64,000 bases of DNA. Origin: Pseudonocardia sp. Its GTDB lineage: Bacteria; Actinomycetota; Actinomycetes; Mycobacteriales; Pseudonocardiaceae. The stretch lies in NCBI GenBank assembly GCA_019244295.1, contig JAFASX010000042.1:1-64000 (forward strand). Direction: 5' to 3'. Positions 16,813 to 24,702 of this stretch are shown in pieces; positions within the stretch are counted from its first letter, which is position 1; every line of letters begins with the position of its first letter. The notes below the pieces were generated by a model, which saw only the letters and a list, made by a program, of their open reading frames with translations, was not told the DNA's origin and did no database searches. The translations under genes and the position numbers were made by a program.

Positions 16813-17404
16813 GTGAGCAAGATCGATAGTCTGCTCGCCGAGGAAGGTGCAGCGGCAGAGAACTATGAGACACCAGAGCAGCTACCCAAGCACGTCACGG
16901 TCAGCAAGCCCAACCTCGGCCGTGGCACCGTGGTCTCGGTGCGCCTGTCTGCGGAAGAGCACGACCAGCTGCAGCGGGCGGCCGAAGAAGCCAACCTTCC
17001 GGTATCCACGCTAACCGGGAAATAGGTACCCCTGATGCTCATGGTACTGATGAGGCGATTTTCACGCCCACGAGGCGCCCCCCAGGGGGTACAACAACTA
17101 GTTCGAAAATAGGTGCCGCTGGGGCTGGTGGTACTGGTGCGACGAATTTTCAGCCCGCAACGGGCATCCTCAACAGAGGAGATCAGTGACTAACCCGAAA
17201 AATAGGCACCTCTGGGGCCGGTGGTACCGATGAGGAGGTGCGTGCCGGTTTTCCCGCCACCACGGCGGCCCGCGCAGCGGGCCAGGACCACTGATCCGCA
17301 TATGGACGATCGACCGGCTGCGAGCCGAACGAGAAGGTGCTGGCGGCACGCTCGCCGAACGACTCGCCAGGCTGAAGCGAGAGGTCTTCAAACGCACTGC
17401 CTGA
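16813..17404 (+). pseudogene. ribbon-helix-helix antitoxin gene split by a 282 bp repeat insertion
   Basis: The first part (GTG 16813 to 17008) encodes VSKIDSLLAEEGAAAENYET ... VSVRLSAEEHDQLQRAAEEA then LPVSTL, an RHH-type antitoxin that stops at 17023-17025. The missing C-terminal helix reappears at 17291-17404: LIRIWTIDRLRAEREGAGGT ... ERLARLKREVFKRTA. Joining 17008-17011 directly to 17291-17294 restores VSTL-IRIW-DRLRAE in frame. The inserted DNA is the triple repeat described separately. The gene is inactive unless the truncated 70-residue form still works. Confidence 0.8.
17009..17290 (+). repeat. three tandem ~90 bp hairpin-bearing repeat units inserted in an antitoxin gene
   Basis: Units begin with CTA at 17009, 17098 and 17190. 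Each carries CTA-NNYCGRAAATAGG, then a core like TGGGGCTGGTGGTACTGATG, then TTTTC followed directly by a short hairpin whose sequence differs between units (CGCC..GGCG, GCCCG..CGGGC, CCGCC..GGCGG). The stems co-vary while the core is conserved. Unit spacings are 89, 92 and about 101 bp. No transposase lies within. The array interrupts an otherwise intact codon order. Confidence 0.8.
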
Positions 17405-17585
17405 CGAACTCGACGTGCCGGCACAGCAGCCAAGTGCTTCCAACGCTGCCGCGGCGCTGGTGGTTGCCCTGGGCTGGAGTTCAGCTGAGCCACCCGAGCG
17501 AGTGGCCGGCCACGTCGGGCGCGCCTCCCGCTCGTTGATGCAGTGGGCGACCCGACGGCGCGGCCGTCTGAGGAGGAACAAAAGC

Positions 17586-18191
17586 ATGAGGCTGCACGCC
17601 GGAAAGACTCTACGCGCCACCGCGATGATAGCCGGCGCGGCAGCCTTTGGCACCGTTTTCTCCGGTACCGCGTTCGCCACCGACCAGCCGGATGACTACG
17701 CCACCCCGGATGACTACACCACCTCGGCCAGCCAAAAAACCGATAACTCCAGCTCGGGTAACGACACGCTGAGCGGCCTGGCCCCGAATGGCGGTTCGAT
17801 GCCCGGCCTCGGCGACCACCACAGCTTCGACATGCCGCGCATGAGCTCGACAGCGCCGGCCGTTTCGGTGCCGGCTTCCGATGACGAACATTACGGCCAC
17901 GGATACGAGATGCCGGACGACTTATACACTCCGTTCGAACATCGCTCCAATGACTACCATTGTGGGTCACAGCGTCACCAACGGTATTTCCACCCCGGCG
18001 AGAACGGGTTCGGCGGGTATGACGGTCACCCATCAGACGATTGCGCCTACCGAAGCCGTGATTACCATCCGCGCCGAACCGGTTTCAAGCGTAACCCTAA
18101 TTACGACTACGGCTACAATGGCTACCTCGGGACGGACGAGCGTCGAAACAACAAGAACCACTACGAGTACTGCGGCCCCGGCCACCTCTGA
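17586..18191 (+). CDS. secreted Tyr/His/Asp-rich hypothetical protein
   Basis: 201 residues from the ATG at 17586, with GAGGAGG eight bases upstream. The N-terminus (KTLRATAMIAGAAAFGTVFS-GTAFA) is a Sec signal peptide, cleaved about residue 32. The mature part is low-complexity, first Asp/Ser/Thr (DDYATPDDYTT), then rich in Tyr, His, Gly, Asn and Arg (HYGHGYEMPDD, NPNYDYGYNGYLG), with four scattered Cys. I recognise no domain. Composition suggests an extracellular, possibly metal-binding or matrix protein. It is the first intact gene after the repeat-disrupted antitoxin. Confidence 0.65.
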   Translation: MRLHAGKTLRATAMIAGAAAFGTVFSGTAFATDQPDDYATPDDYTTSASQKTDNSSSGNDTLSGLAPNGGSMPGLGDHHSFDMPRMSSTAPAVSVPASDDEHYGHGYEMPDDLYTPFEHRSNDYHCGSQRHQRYFHPGENGFGGYDGHPSDDCAYRSRDYHPRRTGFKRNPNYDYGYNGYLGTDERRNNKNHYEYCGPGHL

Positions 18192-18349
18192 GCCCGGATC
18201 CCTGCCGCTTAGTTAAGCATTTGGCCTGGTCAGGGCAGATGTAGACGCCTTGTCCGGGGGTGAAGCATGGACCGAGTTGATCACTTTGGGGCATGCGATC
18301 AACGAAAGCCCCGGTAGCGCCACTTACTCTAGCGAGTGCGGCTCGGCGC

Positions 18350-18559
18350 TCAGCAATCAACTAACTGTCTGACCGTGTCGAGCCAGACCGCTACCCACAG
18401 AGGTGGTTCTTGCCCGGTGCGATCCCACGGACACAGCCTGTCCGCAACCTCGGTCGCATCGTATTGCACCTCATGGACGAACTGCTCGCCACCCAGCCGA
18501 TCGGCCTCATGTATCAGCGCATCTTGCGCATCTGGCACGTACGTCACGAGCTTGATCAT
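18350..18559 (-). CDS. small hypothetical protein
   Basis: 69 residues: MIKLVTYVPDAQDALIHEAD ... VHEVQYDATEVADRLCPWDR. Composition looks protein-like on the minus strand and better than the overlapping plus frames, but there is no clear ribosome-binding site and no family I recognise. It lies just downstream of the next small membrane ORF on the same strand. Confidence 0.3.
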   Translation of the reverse strand: MIKLVTYVPDAQDALIHEADRLGGEQFVHEVQYDATEVADRLCPWDRTGQEPPLWVAVWLDTVRQLVDC

Positions 18560-18596
18560 GCCACTCGTACGACTGAACAGGTGACGCAGGGTCCGA

Positions 18597-18743
18597 TTAC
18601 TTCCGAGCCAGCTCAACCCGGTACCGCTGAGGTGGCCTGCGCCGCATGCCCAAGAGGTAACCGACGGCGAAGGACAGCGCTGTGTCCAGACCATAACTGA
18701 GCGCGAGGAACACCCACAGCCAGTCAGACACGCGCTCAAGCAT
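18597..18743 (-). CDS. small membrane protein, hypothetical
   Basis: 48 residues: MLERVSDWLWVFLALSYGLD then TALSFAVGYLLGMRRRPPQR, one or two membrane segments followed by a basic tail, as in small single-pass proteins with cytoplasmic C-termini. Divergent from the HTH gene at 18791. No homologue recognised; could be a chance frame. Confidence 0.35.
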   Translation of the reverse strand: MLERVSDWLWVFLALSYGLDTALSFAVGYLLGMRRRPPQRYRVELARK

Positions 18744-18790
18744 AGCGAAACACGACAGAACGCGACAAATACGTAGATACACGGCTGATC

Positions 18791-18994
18791 GTGCCGGATC
18801 ATGTGTCCGTGTCCGGCAAGCTCGTCTCCACTGGTGAGGCTGCCCGCATGCTCGGCGTGAACCTACGGACCCTGCAACGCTGGGCCAGTGAGGGACAAAT
18901 CAAGCCGGACTGGATAACACCGGGCGGTCACATGCGCTGGGATGTCGAGCGATTGCTTCGTGAGATCAAAGAGCTGCCGAAGGAGGAGGACTGA
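18791..18994 (+). CDS. small MerR/excisionase-type helix-turn-helix protein
   Basis: 67 residues. LVSTGEAARMLGVNLRTLQR then WASEGQIKPDWITPGGHMRW is a winged helix-turn-helix of the MerR_1/excisionase class, like BldC-type small regulators: single domain, no effector part. It may be a phage- or plasmid-derived regulator or a developmental regulator. It precedes the GntR unit by 82 bp. Confidence 0.8.
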   Translation: MPDHVSVSGKLVSTGEAARMLGVNLRTLQRWASEGQIKPDWITPGGHMRWDVERLLREIKELPKEED

Positions 18995-19040
18995 ACTCCT
19001 GGGGCTCCTGTTCACCCAGCTAGACGACCTGTGCCGCATA

Positions 19041-19077
19041 TTGACAGGTCAATTCGCCTATTGTTAGCATAATTGTA
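19041..19077 (+). promoter_or_regulatory. likely leaderless promoter of the GntR gene
   Basis: TTGACA at 19041-19046 and TAGCAT at 19065-19070, 18 bp apart, place the transcription start about at the A of the ATG at 19077. No Shine-Dalgarno sequence precedes that ATG. The AT-rich TGTTAGCATAATTGTA stretch could also serve as operator for the GntR protein itself. Confidence 0.55.
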
Positions 19078-19790
19078 TGGCAGCGCCACTCTACCTGCGG
19101 ATCCGGGCCGAACTCGAGGAGCAGATCCGGTCTGGTGTACTGCCACCTGGTGCCCGGCTACCCACCGAGGCCCAGCTGTGTGAGCAGCACGGGTTCAGCC
19201 GCGCGACCGCGCATCGGGTTCTGTATGAGTTGAGTCAGGCGGGTCTGGTGGTCCGTCACCGTCGGCGTGGCACGTTCGTCGCCGGTACCGCACGACAGGA
19301 GAACCTCCTGCGTTTCATCAACCCGCAAGCATCCGGGCCAGCGATACCAGGCCCGCACGAGGTGCTCAGCGCAGTTGTGGTTCCGGCCGCCGACGCCGAG
19401 GTCGACCTTCCCGGGATTCCCGGGGAAAACCCGGTAGTGCAGATGGTGCGCCGCAAGTTCGACCACAACGACACGCCGATCGCGATCGAACGCGCAGCGA
19501 TCCCGTTCGCGCTGGCCCCTCGGCTCCTCGAGGAGGACCTCGAGCATCTGACCTCGGTCGTCTACTTCCGCCGGATCGGGGTGCCCATTGCCACGATGCG
19601 GGTCTACCTCGACCCCCTAGTGCTCGATGACCACACCGCCGAACTGCTCAGGAGTCCACCTGGGCAACCGGTGCTTGCGCGGCGACGGTTGACCTGGCTC
19701 GCCAACGGGGATCTCGCCGAAGCGGTGAATACCGTGACCCGTCCCGGGACCATGGAGTTCTTTGTCGAGCAGTCCCTACCCACAGAGTAA
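19077..19790 (+). CDS. GntR family (HutC subfamily) transcriptional regulator
   Basis: 237 residues. The GntR winged helix is at 5-70 (LYLRIRAELEEQIRSGVLPP, LPTEAQLCEQHGFSRATAHR). A UTRA ligand-binding domain follows, with VQMVRRKFDHNDTPIAIERA and the end region LARRRLTWLANGDLAEAV. HutC-type regulators sense small catabolic substrates, and this one probably controls the symporter and oxidoreductase genes that follow on the same strand. Confidence 0.92.
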   Translation: MAAPLYLRIRAELEEQIRSGVLPPGARLPTEAQLCEQHGFSRATAHRVLYELSQAGLVVRHRRRGTFVAGTARQENLLRFINPQASGPAIPGPHEVLSAVVVPAADAEVDLPGIPGENPVVQMVRRKFDHNDTPIAIERAAIPFALAPRLLEEDLEHLTSVVYFRRIGVPIATMRVYLDPLVLDDHTAELLRSPPGQPVLARRRLTWLANGDLAEAVNTVTRPGTMEFFVEQSLPTE

Positions 19791-19864
19791 GGACTCAAGT
19801 TCACTAGCCGAGCCTACGAGCCCTCACGATCAGGTGACGGTCCCTCGGCGTCTCCGGAGGGATC

Positions 19865-21307
19865 ATGCCCCAGCATTCGGGCGGGCAGATCGTGTCCATC
19901 GCGATCGTCGCTCTGGTCGTTATCGGCATCGGCGCGCTTTTGTCGGTGTTCTTCGGACGGCGTGCGACAAGCGCGCGGGACTGGCTCGCAGCGCCGGCAT
20001 CGCTGCCGCTGCCCGTCGTCGTGATCACTCAGTTCGCCGCTGCGTTCGGCGGCGGCGTGTTGATCGCGCACGTCGGCATCGCCTACGCGGCCGGGTGGTC
20101 TGTGTTCGCCTATGAGGGCTGCGTTGTGCTGGGGTTTTTCGGACTCGCGCTCATCGCGCGGTGGCTGCGCGAGCAGGACTTCACCACCGTACCGGACATC
20201 CTGACTAGGCTGTTCGGGCGGAATCGAGCGGTCACCGGTCTGGCTGGCATCGCCGCGCTGATCGTGCCCTTCGGCGCGCTGGGCACCCAATTCGTGGCCT
20301 TCGGTAAACTGTTTCACCAGCTCACCGGACTCCCCACTCCAGCCCTGATCTTGGTGATTACGGTCGGTTCGCTGCTGTTCGTGCTTCCTGGCGGGCTCAC
20401 CTCTGTCGCCTGGACCGACTTCGTGTTCGGCGTCTTCAAGATCGTGATGTCGCTGGCCGCCGCCGGTTACGCCATTCATCTCGCCGGTGGCTGGGATGAG
20501 ATCACCGCCAGGGTGCCGGCCCGGCTGTGGAGCGCGACGGGGCTGACCGCCGTGGGTGGTAAGCAGATCTGGCTGTGGGTCGCAGCGGTCGTGCCCGGCA
20601 CACTCACCAACCAGCTCTACTACCAGCGGGTCTTCGCGACCAAAAACGTCCGTGACGCCCGCCGTGGGCTCGTGTTGACCGGGATCATCACACTGATCGC
20701 AGGCGTCTACGCCGGAGGCATCGGGCTGGCCGTCCGCGCGATGCACCCGGGTCTGGCCAATCCGGAGGACGCGGCCGGCTGGCTGATCCCCCAACTTCCT
20801 GGACCGTTGCTGGCTGTTTACGGTACGTTCCTGGTTGCCACGATCATCTCGGCCTCCGGCGCCGCACTGCAATCGGTGGTCGCCAATCTCACCCACGATC
20901 TCTATCAGAACGTGTTCGGCCGGAGCGGCAGCGACCGAGGGATGCTGACTCGGTCGCGGCTGTCCACCGTGGCGATAGCCGCCCTCGGCGGCGCCCTCGC
21001 GATCGCCTTCCCGAGCGCGTTGGGCTGGCTGGTGGCCACCTACGCCTACTCGGCGGCGATCCTCACCGCACCGATCTTCCTCGGCTACGCGCTGCGCCGG
21101 CGGTTCCGGCTGCACTCCGGCGCCGCGCTGTCCAGCATGCTCGCCGGCATCATCGGCTGCGCCGCCGCGCAACTCGCCAGCACAACGCTGCCCTACGTGG
21201 TGTACGGCATCGGCGCCTCCGCCACAGTTCTGCTGATCACCACGCTCGCCAATCACGCGGCACCCGCCGTCTACCACGGATCGTCGAGAGTTAGGAGAGC
21301 AAGATGA
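19865..21307 (+). CDS. sodium:solute symporter (SSS) family transporter
   Basis: 480 residues and about 13 hydrophobic segments. AAFGGGVLIAHVGIAYAAGW near the N-terminus, ARWLREQDFTTVPDILTRLF, GGLTSVAWTDFVFGVFKIVM and LTNQLYYQRVFATKN match the LeuT-fold SSS/PanF-like family. It should import a sodium-coupled organic substrate such as an amino acid, betaine or carboxylate. The stop overlaps the next gene (ATGA), so substrate uptake and oxidation are translationally coupled. Confidence 0.92.
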   Translation: MPQHSGGQIVSIAIVALVVIGIGALLSVFFGRRATSARDWLAAPASLPLPVVVITQFAAAFGGGVLIAHVGIAYAAGWSVFAYEGCVVLGFFGLALIARWLREQDFTTVPDILTRLFGRNRAVTGLAGIAALIVPFGALGTQFVAFGKLFHQLTGLPTPALILVITVGSLLFVLPGGLTSVAWTDFVFGVFKIVMSLAAAGYAIHLAGGWDEITARVPARLWSATGLTAVGGKQIWLWVAAVVPGTLTNQLYYQRVFATKNVRDARRGLVLTGIITLIAGVYAGGIGLAVRAMHPGLANPEDAAGWLIPQLPGPLLAVYGTFLVATIISASGAALQSVVANLTHDLYQNVFGRSGSDRGMLTRSRLSTVAIAALGGALAIAFPSALGWLVATYAYSAAILTAPIFLGYALRRRFRLHSGAALSSMLAGIIGCAAAQLASTTLPYVVYGIGASATVLLITTLANHAAPAVYHGSSRVRRAR

Positions 21308-22431
21308 GGGTCGCCGTTATTGGGTTCGGTGTGATCGGCGCGAACGTGGCGAGGTCGCTGGCCATCGCCGGCGCGAGCGTGACCCTCTTTGAGCGCTCCG
21401 GCCCGGCCACCGGGACCACCGGCACGTCGTTTGCCTGGATCAACGCACACCGGAAGGAACCGCTGGCCTACCACGAGCTCAACGTCGCCGGCATGGCGGA
21501 ACACGCACGACTCGCTGATCACCTTGACCGGACAGCCTGGTATTTCCCGAACGGCGGTCTGCGGTGGGCCACCGAGGGCACCGACACGGCCAACCTGCAC
21601 GCCTCCGTGCAGCGGCTGCGCGAACGGGATTACCCGATCACGTGGATCACACCGAAACAGGCTCTCCACAAAATCGGCGACCTACGGCTGCCCGCGAACG
21701 TCACCGATCTCGCGTATTGCCCCACCGAGGGGCACGTGTTCCCGGTGCCGCTACTCGGCCGGCTTTGGGCCGAAGCACGCGAGCACGGAGCCACTCTGTG
21801 CCAACCGGCCGAAGTCGTCGCGCTGGAAGAAAAACCTGGAGCGGCCACTGTCTGCCTACACGGCGGAGGGCGGCACGAGTTTGATGTTGTGGTCATCGCG
21901 GTCGGTCAGTGGACCGAAGCACTGGCGGGGACCGCCGGAATCACCATCCCGATGACCAGCCCCCGGCAACCCGGCTCAGCTGCGATCGGTCTGCTCGGCT
22001 ACACCTGTCCGCTACCGTGCCGTCTCAACTGCGTCCTCACCACACCGCGGTTGAACCTGCGACCAGACGGCGGCGGACGGCTGGTGTTCCAAGCACTTGA
22101 CCTTAATATCAAGGTCAACCCCGCCACGCCCCCGACAACCGACGGACCGCTAGCCCAGCAACTCCGCCAACGCTTAGCCGACGTGCTCGCCGGCACCGAA
22201 TACGCCCACCTCGAATCACTGCGCGTGGGACAGCGCGCGCTACCGGCCGACGGCCATACCGTCGCCGGCTTCGCCGGTGACCACTCCCGCTTGTATCCGA
22301 TCGTGACCCACAGCGGGATCACTCTCGGACCGCTCCTCGGCCGACTCGCCACCGCCGAGATCATTCACGATCGGCCCCAACCACTCCTGGCGCCCTTCCG
22401 CCCACAACGCTTCCACAGCCCGATGCATTAG
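21304..22431 (+). CDS. FAD-dependent amine/amino-acid oxidase (DAO family)
   Basis: 375 residues. The N-terminal VAVIGFGVIGANVARSLAIA then GASVTLFER is the FAD Rossmann motif, followed by GTTGTSFAWINAHRKEPLAY, typical of the DAO/glycine-oxidase/sarcosine-oxidase family. The C-terminal half has VGQRALPADGHTVAGFAGDH and THSGITLGPLLGRLATAEI. It should oxidise a secondary amine or amino acid imported by the coupled symporter. Substrate not deducible. Confidence 0.9.
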   Translation: MRVAVIGFGVIGANVARSLAIAGASVTLFERSGPATGTTGTSFAWINAHRKEPLAYHELNVAGMAEHARLADHLDRTAWYFPNGGLRWATEGTDTANLHASVQRLRERDYPITWITPKQALHKIGDLRLPANVTDLAYCPTEGHVFPVPLLGRLWAEAREHGATLCQPAEVVALEEKPGAATVCLHGGGRHEFDVVVIAVGQWTEALAGTAGITIPMTSPRQPGSAAIGLLGYTCPLPCRLNCVLTTPRLNLRPDGGGRLVFQALDLNIKVNPATPPTTDGPLAQQLRQRLADVLAGTEYAHLESLRVGQRALPADGHTVAGFAGDHSRLYPIVTHSGITLGPLLGRLATAEIIHDRPQPLLAPFRPQRFHSPMH

Positions 22432-22738
22432 TTAGATCTTGGACCCGGCATGACCTGAGGCGCGTTTTGTGGGTTGATTGTGTGTTTCAGTGCGTGGGCT
22501 GAGCCCAGGTGCGTAAGTTACGGTGACGTTACGGCGGGCTTCGAAGCTTATCAGGTTCCGAAAGGGCCATCCGTGATGGTTGGGGTAATGTGTCCGTAAC
22601 ACAGGGTGTCACTCGCCGAAGGCCGCTGCTGGTTGGAAGCTTAACGCTTTCACCTGCTCCGCCGGTGGCTGAATTACCCGTATTCTCAACAGTCACCCCA
22701 TAAACTTCGCGGGAGTCGGCAACGAGAGGGGGTAGCGC
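22432..22738 (+). other. intergenic / 5' region of the MarR gene
   Basis: 307 bp without a gene. It holds two GTTACGG heptamers 11 bp apart near 22515, and the stretch GGGGTAATGTGTCCGTAACA around 22580-22600. These could be operator half-sites for the MarR protein just downstream. No riboswitch class recognised. Confidence 0.3.
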
Positions 22739-23233
22739 GTGGTTCCGGAGGCTGATCCGGTGGAGTGGACGCGGCAGCGCTGGATAGCAGGTAACCTACC
22801 GGCCCCGGAGCACTTCACGGCCATGGCCGCGCTGATGCGCGCCCACCAGGCCATGGTCACCGAGATGGACCGCCAGCTCAAGGCGCACGGGCTGAGCCGG
22901 ACGGCCTACCTGCTGATGGCGACGTTGCTGATCTCCCGGGACCACACTCGGCCGCTCGGCCAACTCAGCCGCCACCTGATGGTGCACCCCACGACCGTCA
23001 CCCTGGTCATCGACCAGCTGGAAAGCCGCGATCTCGTGATCCGTCGGCCACATCCGACTGACCGGCGTACCGTGCTGGCCGCCCTCACCGACGAGGGCCG
23101 CAACGCGGTGACCAAAGCCAACCAGGACCTGGCTGACGCGCAGTTCGGGCTGCCGGGGGTAGGCGAGGCATTGGCTCAGCGCACCACCAGCGTGCTACGC
23201 CAGGTCCGCGGCAAGATAGGCGACTTTCCCTGA
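22739..23233 (+). CDS. MarR family transcriptional regulator
   Basis: 164 residues from a GTG preceded by GAGAGGGGG. The winged-helix core is LSRTAYLLMATLLIS ... LGQLSRHLMVHPTTVTLVID then QLESRDLVIRRPHPTDRRTV. MarR dimers repress nearby genes and are released by small phenolic or other ligands. It converges on the last gene of the MCE operon with a 20 bp gap, and has a 300 bp upstream region of its own. Confidence 0.92.
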   Translation: MVPEADPVEWTRQRWIAGNLPAPEHFTAMAALMRAHQAMVTEMDRQLKAHGLSRTAYLLMATLLISRDHTRPLGQLSRHLMVHPTTVTLVIDQLESRDLVIRRPHPTDRRTVLAALTDEGRNAVTKANQDLADAQFGLPGVGEALAQRTTSVLRQVRGKIGDFP

Positions 23234-23253
23234 CGCAGCGGCCTGTGGATGAC

Positions 23254-24702
23254 TTACTTCGGTGGTTGAACCGAAGTCGGAGCGGGCGCCGGGGGCTGAG
23301 CAGACGGCGCTGGCTGACCGGCCGGTGGCGCGGCCGGTTGTTCGTCACCCTGCGCGGGCGGCAGACCATTCGGGTCGGCTGGCCGGTACCGGTCAGCGTA
23401 GATGACATCCGCGTTCTTGATCTCGTCGGTAAGGAACGCCCGCCACTTGGCGTCAGCCCGCTCGCTCAGCACCAACCTTCGGATCCCGTCCTTGATCTTT
23501 TCAAAGTCGGCCGGCCCGGGCGGCTGCGACTGAACGACCTTGCCGACGTTAAACCCGAACTGCGTCTGCACCGGCCCGAATAGGCTGCCGACCGGCGCGC
23601 TGAACGCCGCGTCGGCATACGGCTTCTCCAGCTCGCGGGCGCTGATCAGCCCCAGGTTTCCGCCTTCGTTACGGGTGCTGCCGTCCAAGGACCGTTGTTG
23701 GGCCAACGCCTCGAAATTGCCGCCGGCCTTCAACTCGGCCAGCAGCTGGTCGGCCTCATCCTTGGTGTTAACCACAATGTTATGGATCTCGCGCCGCTCC
23801 GGAGTAGCGAACTCTGCCTTGCGCTGGTCGAACGTCGTCCGCACGTCCTGATCAGTCACTGTGACGCCCGCCGTCACCTGGGTGAACAGCTCCTTAACCA
23901 CCATCTGACGCTTGAGCTCGGCGAGCACCTTGACCTCCGAGGTGCCCTTGTCCGCCAGATCCTTGATGTACGCGTCACGGCCCGCCTGGCCATCACCGTA
24001 GTATTGGGCCACGTATTGGCCCAGGAAGTCGGACACCTGTTTGTCCGCAACCCCGATGTGTCGGGCGGCGGCCGCGTTGTCGATCACCATCGCCACCGCC
24101 GTCGACTTGGCTACATCCCGCCGAAACGTATCCAGCCGAGAGGGCTCAGTCGGCGCTTTGACTCCGTAGAGGGCGCTGAGCGTCCGCACCTGATCTTCTA
24201 ATTCTTTCTCGGTCACGTCAGTGCCCTGGACTCGGAACGCCACCCCTTCTGGCAACCGCGTGGAGAACCACAGATAGCCACTAACGCCGAGACCGAGCAC
24301 CACCACCAGCACCGCCGCCATCAGGATTCTCGCCTTGGTTGTGCGCGGCGGCCACAACCAGGCCTGCCGGCTAGCGAAGTGCTCCGGCGCCTCGGCGGCA
24401 CTGACCGGTTCGTCGATCGTGCTACTCGGTTCGTCGGCCGTGTCCAGCGCGTCGCCCGCTGGTTCCTCCTCCACCACCGACACCGACTCTGATTCCGACT
24501 TCGCCGCTACCAAGCCGGGCACCTCCGCCTCTGGCTCAGTGACCACCGGCGACTCAGTGACCACCGGCGACTCAGTGACCACCGACGAATCAGTCACGGC
24601 CGCGCCTGACGCCTCAGCTTGCGGCTTCACCGCCTCGGCGGCCGGCGCGTGCTCCTCATCGACAGCCCCTGGATCATCCATCTCGACGTGGTCAGTTTTC
24701 AC
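23254..24702 (-). CDS. membrane-anchored SurA-type/PPIC peptidyl-prolyl isomerase
   Basis: 482 residues from the GTG at 24702 (GGGAG upstream; overlaps the MMPL stop by 11 bp). An acidic N-terminal cytoplasmic tail (about 1-110) contains the ESPVVT repeats; one membrane segment, ILMAAVLVVVLGLGVSGYLW, follows. Then a SurA-N-like helical region (VTEKELEDQVRTLSALYG ... KSTAVAMVIDNAAAARHIGV) and a parvulin core REIHNIVVNTKDEADQLLAE ... GGNLGLISARELEKPYADAA ... VGSLFGPVQTQFGFNVGKVV. The tail is Pro/Gln/Ala-rich. Parvulins fold exported proteins; being last in the MCE operon it may assist MCE or MMPL periplasmic domains. Confidence 0.85.
   Translation of the reverse strand: MKTDHVEMDDPGAVDEEHAPAAEAVKPQAEASGAAVTDSSVVTESPVVTESPVVTEPEAEVPGLVAAKSESESVSVVEEEPAGDALDTADEPSSTIDEPVSAAEAPEHFASRQAWLWPPRTTKARILMAAVLVVVLGLGVSGYLWFSTRLPEGVAFRVQGTDVTEKELEDQVRTLSALYGVKAPTEPSRLDTFRRDVAKSTAVAMVIDNAAAARHIGVADKQVSDFLGQYVAQYYGDGQAGRDAYIKDLADKGTSEVKVLAELKRQMVVKELFTQVTAGVTVTDQDVRTTFDQRKAEFATPERREIHNIVVNTKDEADQLLAELKAGGNFEALAQQRSLDGSTRNEGGNLGLISARELEKPYADAAFSAPVGSLFGPVQTQFGFNVGKVVQSQPPGPADFEKIKDGIRRLVLSERADAKWRAFLTDEIKNADVIYADRYRPADPNGLPPAQGDEQPAAPPAGQPAPSAQPPAPAPTSVQPPK
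24539..24592. repeat. 18 bp in-frame tandem repeat, three copies
   Basis: GTGACCACCGGCGACTCA at 24539-24556 and 24557-24574, with a two-mismatch copy at 24575-24592. On the minus strand it encodes ESPVVT repeats in the cytoplasmic tail of the prolyl isomerase. Copy number may vary between strains. Confidence 0.85.

Noticed and set aside
17009..17290. Short CRISPR-like array
   Set aside because: Units are ~90 bp with a long conserved core and variable hairpin, not short identical repeats with unique spacers, and no cas gene is near.
19814..21277. Long open frame on the minus strand opposite the sodium:solute symporter
   Set aside because: Composition (Arg, Gly, His, Asp, Gln-rich, no domain) is typical of antisense shadows in high-GC DNA; the plus-strand frame has clear transporter features.
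22450..22500. GAGGCGCGTTTTGTG similar to the end of the AtuA gene near 13147
   Set aside because: About 14 bp of identity followed by loose similarity; not enough to claim a repeat.
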